Assembly (NCBI RefSeq): GCF_900104445.1
Contig: NZ_FNJI01000019.1
Coordinates: 1-64,000 of the forward strand
Direction of reading: 5' to 3'
DNA: 64,000 bases
Source: Desulforhopalus singaporensis
GTDB taxonomy: Bacteria; Desulfobacterota; Desulfobulbia; Desulfobulbales; Desulfocapsaceae
Part shown: in pieces, positions 8,294 through 17,235 of the stretch
Layout: every line of letters starts with the position of its first letter
Numbering within the stretch: the stretch's first letter is position 1
Program-made: the position numbers and the translations under genes
Notes under the pieces: generated by a model
Seen by the model: only the letters and a program-made list of their open reading frames with translations
Database searches by the model: none
What the model was told of the DNA's origin: nothing

Positions 8294-10276
8294 ATGAGTG
8301 CTCAACAGGCAAAGATGTGTCTCTGTATTGTAATGACGATTATTTTCGGTATAAAGGTTGGGTTTTCATATGCAGACTATGACTGTAACAACCAGGCCTT
8401 AATTGACGCATGCGTTTGGGGATGTTCTGCTGCTGAAGGAGTCTGTGGAGGGGTCTGCGGTCCAGCGGAGGAGGCTTGCAAGCTGGGATGTGTCGCTGCT
8501 TCAGGGACATGCGGCTATTTGTGCGACTCTGCTGAAAAAAGCTGCAAAGCCGGTTGTACTGCTGCATCAGAGACATGTAAGGTCTTTTGTGGTGCCGGGG
8601 AGGGAGCATGCAAATTTGGTATTGCAGCTGAGTGTGGCCTTGAATGTACTTTCAGTGATTCATGTACAGTTGCCGGGTGTATTGAAGAGCGGACAGCCGC
8701 TTGCGATTTAAAATGCGATAATTGTGTCGCCGATTGCAAGAGCGATTGCGAGATTCCCTGTGATAATTGTAAATTGGACTGTAAGTCTGATTGTGCTACT
8801 GAATGTGATGATTGCGCACTTCCCTGCGAGGAAGACTGTCAGCTGCCATGCAGGCAAGTAGGGGAGGAGTGCGTCCCTGTTGATCCAGGTTTTGGCAAGC
8901 AATGCGCCGATGGCTTGGCGTGCTTTGCGACCTTAGGACTTGTCAATGAAAATGCTTTTACATGTTTTCCAGCCGAAGCGGAATTGTTTCCCGACGAAGT
9001 ATGTCTTGGATTTCACAAACACGCTCTTCATTTTGCTGCTAAAACTGCAGGTGGAGCTATTAATTATGGGGCAAATTTTAGTAGTTCCTTCGTCGGGATG
9101 ACATCAGTTGAATCCGGCCCTGTCTATGGCGCAGATGGTGAGTTTGGTTGCTATTTTACCCACTGTATAGGCGGCGAAACTGATATTGGTCTGGGGTTGT
9201 CGGGATGTGCAGGTTTGTATCTGAGCTATGATGATTTTAAAGGTGTAGCTGAAGTGTCGGCCCAATCGGTCAGTGCACCTCCCGGTTCTCCTCCTTTTGG
9301 TTATACAACGCAACAGGTATGGAATGTTTCCCAACAACTGTGGCCTCCGCCACTCACCGGAACGGCTGATTGTTTTGGGCTTGACGCGAGTATAGCCCCT
9401 TTCTCTTTTGCAGTGGCGTCCTGTTCTACTGTCGTAGATACTGTAGGTGATTACGATTTTGCGACCGGGAAAATGGAAATTGTAATAAATAATCCGCCTG
9501 TCGCATTATGCGAAAATAAGACTGTGTGCGCAGACCCTGTTTCCTGTATCGCCTACGCCGATATCGATTATGGATCGTACGACCCGGATGGCGATGATCT
9601 TGCCTACAGCCAATCGCCACCGGGGCCCTATTCTTTAGGTGAGCACGATGTCACCCTGGCTGTGGATGATCAGAATGGTGCCACAGCAACGTGCAATGCT
9701 CACGTGTATCTTGATGATTGTACTCCTCCAGAGATTACCTGCCCTGCACCAATTACGCAAGAGTGTACCCATTCCAGACAGGCACTGGTTGACTTAAAAG
9801 ACGCAACCGCAACAGATACCTGTTCTGCGGTTTCGGTAGATCACCCTGGAGCAGCGAGTTATCCTCTGGGGGACACTCTTGTCACCTATACGGCAACCGA
9901 TGCATATCTCAACACTGCCAGTTGCAATACTACGGTGTCGGTGGTTGACACGACACCTCCTGAAATTTTTTGCAATAGTGCTGCAATAGCACCTCCAAGT
10001 GTGCCGATTTCATTCAACGCTACTGCGATAGATAGTTGTGATACTACGAGCGTAACTATCAGTAATTTCGACTGTTATAATTTTACAAAAAAGCAAAAAA
10101 GAATTGATAAAACGGGGAGCTGTGTAGTTGAGGTCGAAGGTGGTATCATCAGGATAGTCGACACAGGAGGTGTCGGCAACAATATCTCCTGGACTGTAGA
10201 GGCTTTTGACCCAAGTGGCAACAGCAGCACAAAAATCTGTAGTGTTACCGTGCAACATCCCGGAGATATTGAATAG
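8294..10276 (+). CDS. secreted cysteine-rich protein with HYR domains
   Basis: This 660-residue protein has an N-terminal signal segment ending near SYADYDC. Residues 30-215 contain about 35 cysteines. They come first as CxxxC pairs separated by small-residue spacers (for example AACKLGC-like units such as EEACKLGC and EKSCKAGC), then as tight CDNCxxDCKSDC-type repeats. The middle part (about 215-390) has no match that I recognise. From about residue 400 there are two or three HYR/immunoglobulin-like domains, with TPPEITCPAPITQEC and the repeated phrase DTTPPEIFC. HYR domains usually serve adhesion on extracellular proteins. Function unknown; the cysteine block could bind metal or be heavily disulfide-linked. 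No export partner lies next to it. Confidence 0.75.
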   Translation: MSAQQAKMCLCIVMTIIFGIKVGFSYADYDCNNQALIDACVWGCSAAEGVCGGVCGPAEEACKLGCVAASGTCGYLCDSAEKSCKAGCTAASETCKVFCGAGEGACKFGIAAECGLECTFSDSCTVAGCIEERTAACDLKCDNCVADCKSDCEIPCDNCKLDCKSDCATECDDCALPCEEDCQLPCRQVGEECVPVDPGFGKQCADGLACFATLGLVNENAFTCFPAEAELFPDEVCLGFHKHALHFAAKTAGGAINYGANFSSSFVGMTSVESGPVYGADGEFGCYFTHCIGGETDIGLGLSGCAGLYLSYDDFKGVAEVSAQSVSAPPGSPPFGYTTQQVWNVSQQLWPPPLTGTADCFGLDASIAPFSFAVASCSTVVDTVGDYDFATGKMEIVINNPPVALCENKTVCADPVSCIAYADIDYGSYDPDGDDLAYSQSPPGPYSLGEHDVTLAVDDQNGATATCNAHVYLDDCTPPEITCPAPITQECTHSRQALVDLKDATATDTCSAVSVDHPGAASYPLGDTLVTYTATDAYLNTASCNTTVSVVDTTPPEIFCNSAAIAPPSVPISFNATAIDSCDTTSVTISNFDCYNFTKKQKRIDKTGSCVVEVEGGIIRIVDTGGVGNNISWTVEAFDPSGNSSTKICSVTVQHPGDIE

Positions 10277-10613
10277 AAATAGATAGATTTGGCGAGTGGT
10301 TTTGACACGGCCTTTCTGACTCGGTAAGATTGTTTTCCCCCAGCAGGAGACTTTATTTTTAAAAATCATGCATAGAAACAGCGGTATGGTAATGCCCCGT
10401 CTCTTCTCTATAAAATAGCACGCTGGTATCCTTATTTTTTAACCTGCCCAACTCTTGCTTGGCTACCGCCCTCGAATTGGTTTGAGGATCTTAAATGTCT
10501 GGTGTTTGGTATATCGTTTCTTGCGCATACCTGCCTGGTTGTTTATCCGGGCAGTTTGCCGGAATTCATTGATCCTTGTTGGGTATTATCTTACGAGACA
10601 GGAACAGTTGCAT
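10277..10613. other. intergenic between converging genes
   Basis: This lies between the plus-strand cysteine-rich gene and the end of the minus-strand cobalamin operon. Only small overlapping frames occur and none has protein-like features. No strong hairpin with a T-run was found. Confidence 0.5.
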
Positions 10614-11465
10614 TTAATAATATGCTGCAAGCGTTAACGATCTGGAGATACGTTCAGCAAAAAAATCTATGCACTCCGGATAGAAAGCGAGTCCTTTGAA
10701 ATAGCGTTCATCTCTGTAGCTCACCTCTGGACATTCCACAGTAAAGCCCTGATTTTCGAGAGTCTCCCTCCAACTTCCCGTTTCACCCATGAGATCTTTT
10801 TTCACATGCAGCCCTGCAAAATACATCACCGGAATAATTTTTATCCGCGGATATTTTCTGTTCAGTTGCAATGTGTCGATCCTGTTGAAAACACTTTCAT
10901 GGTCGGGAACACCATCGATGGAAGCGACCAGCACGTTTGGATACAGATCAATGGCAGTACGCTCCAGGCCAAGATAGGCTGAGTTTACAGGGTCCGCAAC
11001 CAGAGGCGTTCCATGCAGAGCCAGCAGATTCAGACCCTTGTCAGGAGGCAGAAACTCACCCGCCACCACATCGAGTATCTGCCTGACAAAATGCCAGCGG
11101 TGACAAAGGGTCTCGCTGACGATGGTGCGCAGCCCTGGAAAATAGTAGCTTGTCTCAATCAGTTGCTGATATTCGGTACCAGGGAAAATATGCAGCGGCT
11201 GAATGATTGCTTTCCGGTAACCGTTTGCTTCTACTTTTGCCAGGATTTCCTGAAGGCTTGGCAGACCTTTTTTTTTACGTATTATTTCCGAGGTATATGC
11301 CCAGAAATGTTCATAATCCCCAAACACCTCTTGCAGCTTGTCTCGGAAAATTTCCAGCGCAGCTCCGCCCCGGTTGGAACTGCCAAAAGTGGCGATAATA
11401 ATAGCGGGTTTCTCTTTAAGTTGCGGCAATCGCATCTTCCTTCCGATGTATCCATGTTGATGCAT
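10614..11465 (-). CDS. cbiK: sirohydrochlorin cobaltochelatase CbiK
   Basis: This 283-residue class II chelatase inserts cobalt into sirohydrochlorin at the start of anaerobic cobalamin synthesis. The family pattern is clear: the opening IIIATFGSSNRGG, QPLHIFPGTEY in the middle, the first metal-binding histidine His151 in LALHGTP, and the second, His220, in YFAGLHVKKDLMGE. There is no signal peptide, so the enzyme should be cytoplasmic, unlike the periplasmic CbiK form known from Desulfovibrio. The start ATG follows AAAGGA. It is the last gene of the riboswitch-controlled operon, 77 bases after the receptor gene. An iron-inserting (heme or siroheme) activity is possible, since CbiK enzymes accept iron in vitro. 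Confidence 0.9.
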   Translation of the reverse strand: MHQHGYIGRKMRLPQLKEKPAIIIATFGSSNRGGAALEIFRDKLQEVFGDYEHFWAYTSEIIRKKKGLPSLQEILAKVEANGYRKAIIQPLHIFPGTEYQQLIETSYYFPGLRTIVSETLCHRWHFVRQILDVVAGEFLPPDKGLNLLALHGTPLVADPVNSAYLGLERTAIDLYPNVLVASIDGVPDHESVFNRIDTLQLNRKYPRIKIIPVMYFAGLHVKKDLMGETGSWRETLENQGFTVECPEVSYRDERYFKGLAFYPECIDFFAERISRSLTLAAYY

Positions 11466-11542
11466 TTTTTATCCTTTACAATTTATTAAGTTTTATATCT
11501 GTAATGCAGACAATTACTCGGCAATCTTCTAGGTATCCAGAT

Positions 11543-13438
11543 TTAGAAGGTCATATTCAGCCCGGTAAGAAGACGAAAGCCGTCATCCGGATAGCCGTAG
11601 TGAATATGGTAATCGACATCGAAAAGATTCTGAATAGTTACAAACCACTCCACGGCGACAGACTTTATGGCAAACGGCTGCGTCGCCTTCAGGTCTGTAG
11701 TTACATAGTCGTCGATATTTTGGGCTTCAATATTTTCAGCTTCACTATATTGCTTTGAACGATAGCGTAGCGTCGTCTCAAGCTTGGTCCCCAGTCCCTC
11801 CAAAACATAAAACAGAGTGAGTTTTACTTTGATTCTCGGTGTATAGGGAAGTTCCTTATCCGTATCTTCAATCTCGGAATCCTGGATGATAATATCAGCA
11901 TCCGCGGTAATGCCGAGTTCTGTTTCATATTTCGCCGTCACCTCCACTCCATGACGCCACGAACGATTCGCATTGAGCGGCCGGTATATAAGGTCTTCCC
12001 CACGTTGGTAAACAATTGAATCTTTGGTATCAGAGCGGAAAAAAGATAACTGCAATTGACGCGATTTATCCTGCTGATATTTGATCGCGGTATCGAAAGA
12101 CCAGATATTTTCCTCTTCCAGATCCGGATTTCCCCTTGCCTGGTCAATGCTTCCATGACTGGGTTGATACAGCTGTCCGAAAGTTGGAATATTTACGCTG
12201 TAACCAGCGCCTAATTTGACCGTCCATCTGTCCGCCATCTCATAGTTCAGCCCCCATGAAGCTCCCGGGTTAATATCGAAATCAGTGGTGTAATCTCCCC
12301 GGAGTCCCATTGTCATAACCAAGTCATCCAATATCCGGTCTGTCTGCGCTCCCAGTCCTCCAGTCAGCCGGTGATGTTGGCCGGACAGGGTATGATCGAC
12401 ATCTTCTCTTTCCACGATACCATTGATTCTGAGATTCCAATCATCACTCATCCAGGAATTTTCGGCTTTAAAACCTGCCTTTGTATTTTCCAGAGTTGAA
12501 ATCATCCCTGACTGACTGTCATCTTCCAGGTCGATATAGTCACCATAAAGAGAGTAGGAGTATTCCCCTCCATCTCCACGGAATCCTTTCATCCGTCCGT
12601 CAACCGAAGCTTTCCGGTATGACTGCCGGGCGTCAGGGGTCGGATTGTCTACAGGTCCTGGTGACCCGTATCTCGAACCATAGTATCGAATCCCGAACTC
12701 CACCGTCGGCATGCCATCACCCAGCTGTTTGTCCCAGTTGGCGGCAAGACTTCCAGAGTTCCCGTCGCTGTTAATCTGTTTGCCGTCCCGGTGCATCCCT
12801 TCAGCAACAATCATTGTCGCACCTTGCTCGTTCTGTATCCGCTGACTCACACCTGATTCAACGCGGCCGTACGATCCGGCCGCTCCACGAATCCTGGTAA
12901 CGCTTTTTTTTGTTTCGTCCCACCCTGTTGCAGAGTTCCTGGTGACAATACAGATGGCGCCGTCACTCCCTCCCGGGCCAAGCCAGACAGGGACAGGAGG
13001 CTTGAATACAGTAATCGTTTCGACTATATCGATAGGTATCGTCGATAACTCTACCCCACCATACTGGCTGGAATTCATTGGTCTGCCGTTGATAAGAACA
13101 AGTAGTGCGCCGCCTCCTTTGGCCGAGCCGCGAATCGATATCCGGGAGCCGGTTCCCGAGCTTTTCTGGACGTCCACTCCGGCCATGTTATTTAACACTT
13201 CCTCCACGCTGAGGATGTTGCGCTGTTGAATATCCTCCAGCCCCATCACCTCAACTTGGCCGGGATGCAGCCCCGCGTATTCGTTGATTCTCTCGGCGGT
13301 GACAACCACCGTTTCCATAACCTCCGTTTGAGCACCATGCAAGGAGTGCTGAGCGCCTATTGCATCGGAAATAAGCGGTATCAGGAGCAAGCAGACCGCA
13401 GCAAATGTGCATTTTTTCAGAAACTGCCCCTGGTTCAT
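11543..13438 (-). CDS. TonB-dependent outer-membrane receptor (BtuB-like)
   Basis: This 631-residue receptor has a signal peptide (about residues 1-29), a TonB-box-like segment at METVVVTAE, a plug domain (about 45-155, with SISIRGSAKGGG-like core and VETITVFKPPVPVWLGPGGSDGAI) and a 22-strand barrel ending in a C-terminal phenylalanine (LLTGLNMTF), as needed for outer-membrane insertion. Its start overlaps the stop of the BtuF-CbiZ gene by four bases, so the two are translationally coupled. Position in a cobalamin-riboswitch operon next to a BtuF-type binding protein makes a corrinoid or related tetrapyrrole the likely cargo. The plug is slightly short compared with classical BtuB. Confidence 0.88.
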   Translation of the reverse strand: MNQGQFLKKCTFAAVCLLLIPLISDAIGAQHSLHGAQTEVMETVVVTAERINEYAGLHPGQVEVMGLEDIQQRNILSVEEVLNNMAGVDVQKSSGTGSRISIRGSAKGGGALLVLINGRPMNSSQYGGVELSTIPIDIVETITVFKPPVPVWLGPGGSDGAICIVTRNSATGWDETKKSVTRIRGAAGSYGRVESGVSQRIQNEQGATMIVAEGMHRDGKQINSDGNSGSLAANWDKQLGDGMPTVEFGIRYYGSRYGSPGPVDNPTPDARQSYRKASVDGRMKGFRGDGGEYSYSLYGDYIDLEDDSQSGMISTLENTKAGFKAENSWMSDDWNLRINGIVEREDVDHTLSGQHHRLTGGLGAQTDRILDDLVMTMGLRGDYTTDFDINPGASWGLNYEMADRWTVKLGAGYSVNIPTFGQLYQPSHGSIDQARGNPDLEEENIWSFDTAIKYQQDKSRQLQLSFFRSDTKDSIVYQRGEDLIYRPLNANRSWRHGVEVTAKYETELGITADADIIIQDSEIEDTDKELPYTPRIKVKLTLFYVLEGLGTKLETTLRYRSKQYSEAENIEAQNIDDYVTTDLKATQPFAIKSVAVEWFVTIQNLFDVDYHIHYGYPDDGFRLLTGLNMTF

Positions 13439-15480
13439 TGATTAGCCTCACTGGAAAAATCAGATTTATTCATTACTCCCGAGAATATTGCATTAAACGC
13501 CATAATCATTACCCTCGGCATAGATTCTCTTGCAAAATACGACCCGGGTTCCCCAATCTGTTTCCCCGCAATCCGGCGTGCAATCTCGAGACACCAGGAA
13601 CCAAAGAGGTGAAGATCGCCTATGGTTCGCTGCTCAACTCCGTCACTCATAGCCATTGCCGCCTCAATAAACCCGGAATAAACCGGGTTAAGAAACAGTT
13701 GTTCGACCTGATAGGCAACTTGCTTTCTCTTTTCCGGGGCAATCCCGCGGGCTTTGTTCACCAGTTGTTGTACGCTCAGGTGTCTGTCTGCTAACCGCTC
13801 GAAAATATCGCGACCGTCCGTAATACCGTTTTGCTTGCCTATCGCCTCCTTGACTCCTGCATATGCTGTCCGGGCGATCAGTTCCCCCATCTTGGAGTGA
13901 CCGCCGGCATTGTCTATGACAGGGCCGTTGCCTTGTACGACGATTATATTGTCCGTACCGGTGCCTGTCGCACTGCTGGTAAGCGACTGGTAGCTGCTGC
14001 GGATGTCGAGATCCTGGAGAGCGGCTGTTTTTCCCTCCGTCGCCGAAATAATAGCGCGAGTCATCGCTCTCGGGGTGAGATGCATATTGGAGAGAAAGAT
14101 CATGTTTATTGTACCCGGTTCATAATAATTACCCACATCTTTGGCCATTCTTACAGCATTGCCGCGTACCCCGGCGGTAACCAGCCCGTAAACGGTCATA
14201 TCCTTGAACGTCTCTTTTACTACCGCAAGGTTGTCCATGTCGGCTCCGGTGAACAAAAAAGCAGAGGTCTTGGAATCTTTACCGAGCACCGGTAAAATCT
14301 CGTCTCTGAGCTCCTTCAGACCCGACGAGTGATTTAAAGCCCAACAGGGCGGCGGGGAATAGTGATTGCCAACGGTTGCAATATTATCACGTTGGCCGTC
14401 GAGGGTTGATACTACGGTTCTGGGGGATGTAAAATCAACGATCAAACTCCTGTTTTTAAAATCGCGGACGATCGATGTTGCTATACCCGCCTCTTTAACA
14501 AAGTCAAGGTCAACTGCCAGCTCCCTTTTCTGAACGATTTTTCGAGGCAGCACCTCGTTTACAACATTACCGAATTCCTCAGGATAGATAAGCGATGCAA
14601 GCCAGGATACAAAATAGCCCAGATGCGTCGATGCTCGGCAGGTCAGGTCACAGGGAAAGGAGTGTATATTGCCCAGCTGCACAGCCTCGACCGATTTCCA
14701 TCCGTCCTGCTGAAGCACAGACCCGCCAGCATTGAGATCGTGGCCGCATCCATAGATAAATTGTGGATTGAATCCGACGAATTGATCCTGTGTCACGGAG
14801 ATAATCTGGCCCCCCATCCCAAAATCAGGCGGGAGCCCGCCCGCAGCCCGGATCATTTCATTTTGAAACGAGTCGTTGCCGGGCGTCATGATTTTCTTTC
14901 GGCCCATGAGGCGCATCACTCGTTTTCTTTTTGCCGGCGGAATTTTTGCGATTTTATCAGCGATCAGCGAGAGCAACTCCTTGTTGTCCGCTACGAGTTT
15001 TTCCGCCGCTTCTGCGCGGTGAAAGAGTTTACCCATCAGCCTGATATGGCTAAAAGCATCTTCCATGCAGCTGGTATCAACAACCAGCACCTGCGCCTGC
15101 TTGGTCAATAGCGGCATAAGGTTTTCATGGATTTTCGAAACAATGACCAGATCAGGTAGCAGCTGTTGGATTCTTGTTACAGAGGGACGAAAGAAACCAC
15201 CAACTATAATTTTTCCAGCGGCACCCGGCAGAAATGAGCTGTGGTGAGTGATACCCGCAACAGAGTCGCCTGCCCCGATGGCAAAGATTATTTCCGTAGC
15301 TGAAGGAACCAGAGACACGACTCGTTTCGGTGCGCAATCGAAGTGAAACGTTGTACCTGAGTCGTCGACAATCTCAATCTGTTCGGCGTGACCGACCGCA
15401 GTGACCAGGAACCCCAGCACAAAAGTTAAAAATAGTAAATTTTTCATCATTCTCGTTTTCATCTTTTTCCCGTTCTTCAT
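13435..15480 (-). CDS. secreted BtuF-CbiZ fusion: corrinoid-binding protein plus adenosylcobinamide amidohydrolase
   Basis: This is a two-part protein of 681 residues with a signal peptide ending near VGHAEQ. Residues about 33-300 are a helical-backbone periplasmic binding domain of the BtuF/FepB type (RVVSLVPSATEIIFAIGAGD). Residues about 325-560 match CbiZ, the enzyme that cuts the amide bond of adenosylcobinamide or pseudocobalamin to release cobyric acid for remodelling. The marks are FLFTGADMDN, YGLVTAGVRGNAVRM, GTINMIFLSN, ATEGKTAALQDL and TGTGTDNIIVV. A further 100 residues form an unknown C-terminal helical part. CbiZ normally works in the cytoplasm; here the signal peptide would place it in the periplasm. 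Start and stop overlap its neighbours by four bases. Confidence 0.88.
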   Translation of the reverse strand: MKNGKKMKTRMMKNLLFLTFVLGFLVTAVGHAEQIEIVDDSGTTFHFDCAPKRVVSLVPSATEIIFAIGAGDSVAGITHHSSFLPGAAGKIIVGGFFRPSVTRIQQLLPDLVIVSKIHENLMPLLTKQAQVLVVDTSCMEDAFSHIRLMGKLFHRAEAAEKLVADNKELLSLIADKIAKIPPAKRKRVMRLMGRKKIMTPGNDSFQNEMIRAAGGLPPDFGMGGQIISVTQDQFVGFNPQFIYGCGHDLNAGGSVLQQDGWKSVEAVQLGNIHSFPCDLTCRASTHLGYFVSWLASLIYPEEFGNVVNEVLPRKIVQKRELAVDLDFVKEAGIATSIVRDFKNRSLIVDFTSPRTVVSTLDGQRDNIATVGNHYSPPPCWALNHSSGLKELRDEILPVLGKDSKTSAFLFTGADMDNLAVVKETFKDMTVYGLVTAGVRGNAVRMAKDVGNYYEPGTINMIFLSNMHLTPRAMTRAIISATEGKTAALQDLDIRSSYQSLTSSATGTGTDNIIVVQGNGPVIDNAGGHSKMGELIARTAYAGVKEAIGKQNGITDGRDIFERLADRHLSVQQLVNKARGIAPEKRKQVAYQVEQLFLNPVYSGFIEAAMAMSDGVEQRTIGDLHLFGSWCLEIARRIAGKQIGEPGSYFARESMPRVMIMAFNAIFSGVMNKSDFSSEANQ

Positions 15481-15842
15481 TGCTTTTCATCCGGAACATA
15501 CACCATTGATCCGTCCTTGAGCCTATAAGCGACACCTAGCCTGCTTCCCATTCCTTTTGCGGCTTCTCTAGTGACTTTGGTAGCCGTCAGTTTCGCACCG
15601 TCTTTGACGAGAATCTCCATTTCGCCGGATTCCCGCTGTTTGACGATGGTCAGCTTCGATTGCTGATCGAAAAGATCCTGCATGCGAAAAACACCCATGA
15701 GTGTCATCAGCAGGCCGACAATAAATACCAGGCCTATATCAAACAGGTTTGCAACCCCGGTCATTGGGTCGTCGTCCCTGAAGGCCGGATCTCCAAATGC
15801 TTTTCCAGCCTGTCTAATTCTTTTGCGCTGCAAATATCTCAT
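15477..15842 (-). CDS. DUF2149 membrane protein (ExbD-like, HmuV-type)
   Basis: This 121-residue protein has a short basic N-terminus, one membrane helix (about residues 33-52, LFDIGLVFIVGLLMTLMG) and a small periplasmic tail with a beta-rich segment. The layout is that of ExbD/TolR, and the sequence matches the DUF2149 family (DDDPMTGVANLFDIGLVF). DUF2149 genes commonly travel with MotA/TolQ, DUF2162 and CobN-like genes, as in the hmu operons of Bacteroidetes. The start overlaps the preceding ExbB-like gene by 29 bases and the stop overlaps the BtuF-CbiZ start. It probably forms a proton-driven motor with that ExbB-like protein. Confidence 0.8.
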   Translation of the reverse strand: MRYLQRKRIRQAGKAFGDPAFRDDDPMTGVANLFDIGLVFIVGLLMTLMGVFRMQDLFDQQSKLTIVKQRESGEMEILVKDGAKLTATKVTREAAKGMGSRLGVAYRLKDGSMVYVPDEKQ

Positions 15843-16452
15843 CTTTGCCCCTCATAATTTCTGCCGTTAGCAGCTCAGTTGCCAATTCCATGTTTTTAAC
15901 GTCCTCTTCGATCCAGCGGCGTCGCACGGTATAGAAGAAAAAGGAGCAGGTGCCTATGGCCAGTCCGACGACAGTAGTAGTGAATGCAATGACCAGATCT
16001 GTTGTCAGTTTCGTCATATCACCCTGGCCAAGTGCGGCCAATCCCGTCCCCATGGGAATCAGGGTGCCGACGAGACCCAGTGAAGGGGCCACCCGCACGA
16101 GAATTCTCAATTTGTCCATTCCTTTCCATAATGTCCAGGTTGAGGTCTGCAGAAGATTCTCGACAGCAGCTTCCCTCGCGGTGTCTGTCTTTGCAATTGT
16201 ATTGAGTGCATCGATGTATTTATTGACCCGATGGGAAACAGAGGGAGTTTTCCGGCCGCCTTGCAACAGCTGCGGCAGCTCCTGGGGCGAACACTTCTGC
16301 AATCTGAGTCGTTCGACCCATTCCGCAAAAAAAGAACCGGCATAAAGGATGACCACCAGTGTCAGTATCACCAGCAGAAACAGCACCGGATAGAGCAGGG
16401 ATGATGATATCAGGTAAATGAATGATTTGAGTATTGCACCAAGGTTAATCAT
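15814..16452 (-). CDS. MotA/TolQ/ExbB proton-channel protein (HmuU-type)
   Basis: This 212-residue inner-membrane protein has three helices: one at about 13-36, then two flanking the signature of the family, APSLGLVGTLIPMGTGLAAL and the following DLVIAFTTTVVGLAIG. These correspond to the channel helices of ExbB/TolQ. It starts with a four-base overlap to the DUF2162 gene and runs into DUF2149. It is separate from the ExbB and TtpC-like proteins of the same operon, so this locus encodes three proteins of this superfamily. The partner is probably the DUF2149 protein, and the motor may act on the anchored CobN-like chelatase. Confidence 0.85.
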   Translation of the reverse strand: MINLGAILKSFIYLISSSLLYPVLFLLVILTLVVILYAGSFFAEWVERLRLQKCSPQELPQLLQGGRKTPSVSHRVNKYIDALNTIAKTDTAREAAVENLLQTSTWTLWKGMDKLRILVRVAPSLGLVGTLIPMGTGLAALGQGDMTKLTTDLVIAFTTTVVGLAIGTCSFFFYTVRRRWIEEDVKNMELATELLTAEIMRGKDEIFAAQKN

Positions 16453-17195
16453 TGATAACTCCTTATTCTCTTTATGGTAAGACTGTAGCCTGCCAGGAAG
16501 GCAGCGGCGGTAAGCAGCGTCACGTTGACTGCGCCTGCAACATCTGCGGACAGGGTGTCGCTGCGGTAACAGGCCATCCTATAAATCTTGTCTAAATCGC
16601 CGAACTGCGGCATGATGATCGCCGAAAGCAGGAAATAGGCGGCCATCAGCAGCATGGTGCTGCCGAGAAAACCGTCGGGCTCCATCGGTGATCTTTTGCG
16701 CAGCAGGTGAACAGCAACCGGCGTAAGCAGGCTGATTGCCATGAATGCCAGGTAGAACAGAGCTGCGGTCAGGTAGAGGTGTTCCGGGAAATATGAAAGC
16801 AAAACCGCAGCTGACAGCAGGATGACAGTGAGGCATACTGGGCACGGCATTGCCAGAATCAGCCAGCCGCGGCTTTTGCCGATGCTGCCGTCATTTTTGG
16901 TCAGCAGCAGAAGCCCCCAGCCAATCATCAAGGCAGCAATAACCAGGTGCCCCAGCATACCGGACCGCAGCCATCGCTGTATAAGGTCCAGGTGACGGAC
17001 CAGGTCAACATGTTGCAATACCAGAACGGCACTGGCAAATACCGCCAGATACGTCATGACAAACAGACTGCACGCTCCTATTTTCGAACGCGTCCGTGCA
17101 CTTCCTGCAAAACAGTAAGAGAGTCCGACACCACTCTTGACGGCAAAAATGCCTACACTGAAGAGCACCCCCAGAATGAGACTTTTCAACACCAT
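16449..17195 (-). CDS. DUF2162 polytopic membrane protein (HmuT-type)
   Basis: This 248-residue protein has about six or seven membrane helices and no soluble domain. It fits the DUF2162 family (putative transporter). A CPVC pair sits in a membrane helix (ILAMPCPVCLTVILLS), which is a conserved mark of the family and could carry a metal or a redox function. The gene lies between the CobN-like chelatase and the ExbB-like protein, an order also seen in heme-uptake (hmu) operons. It may move the metal or the released tetrapyrrole across the inner membrane. That role is inference; no transport substrate is established. Confidence 0.78.
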   Translation of the reverse strand: MVLKSLILGVLFSVGIFAVKSGVGLSYCFAGSARTRSKIGACSLFVMTYLAVFASAVLVLQHVDLVRHLDLIQRWLRSGMLGHLVIAALMIGWGLLLLTKNDGSIGKSRGWLILAMPCPVCLTVILLSAAVLLSYFPEHLYLTAALFYLAFMAISLLTPVAVHLLRKRSPMEPDGFLGSTMLLMAAYFLLSAIIMPQFGDLDKIYRMACYRSDTLSADVAGAVNVTLLTAAAFLAGYSLTIKRIRSYQ

Positions 17196-17235
17196 TTTTC
17201 TTTCCTTGTTTTAGTGAATTTGCAAACCGCGCTTT

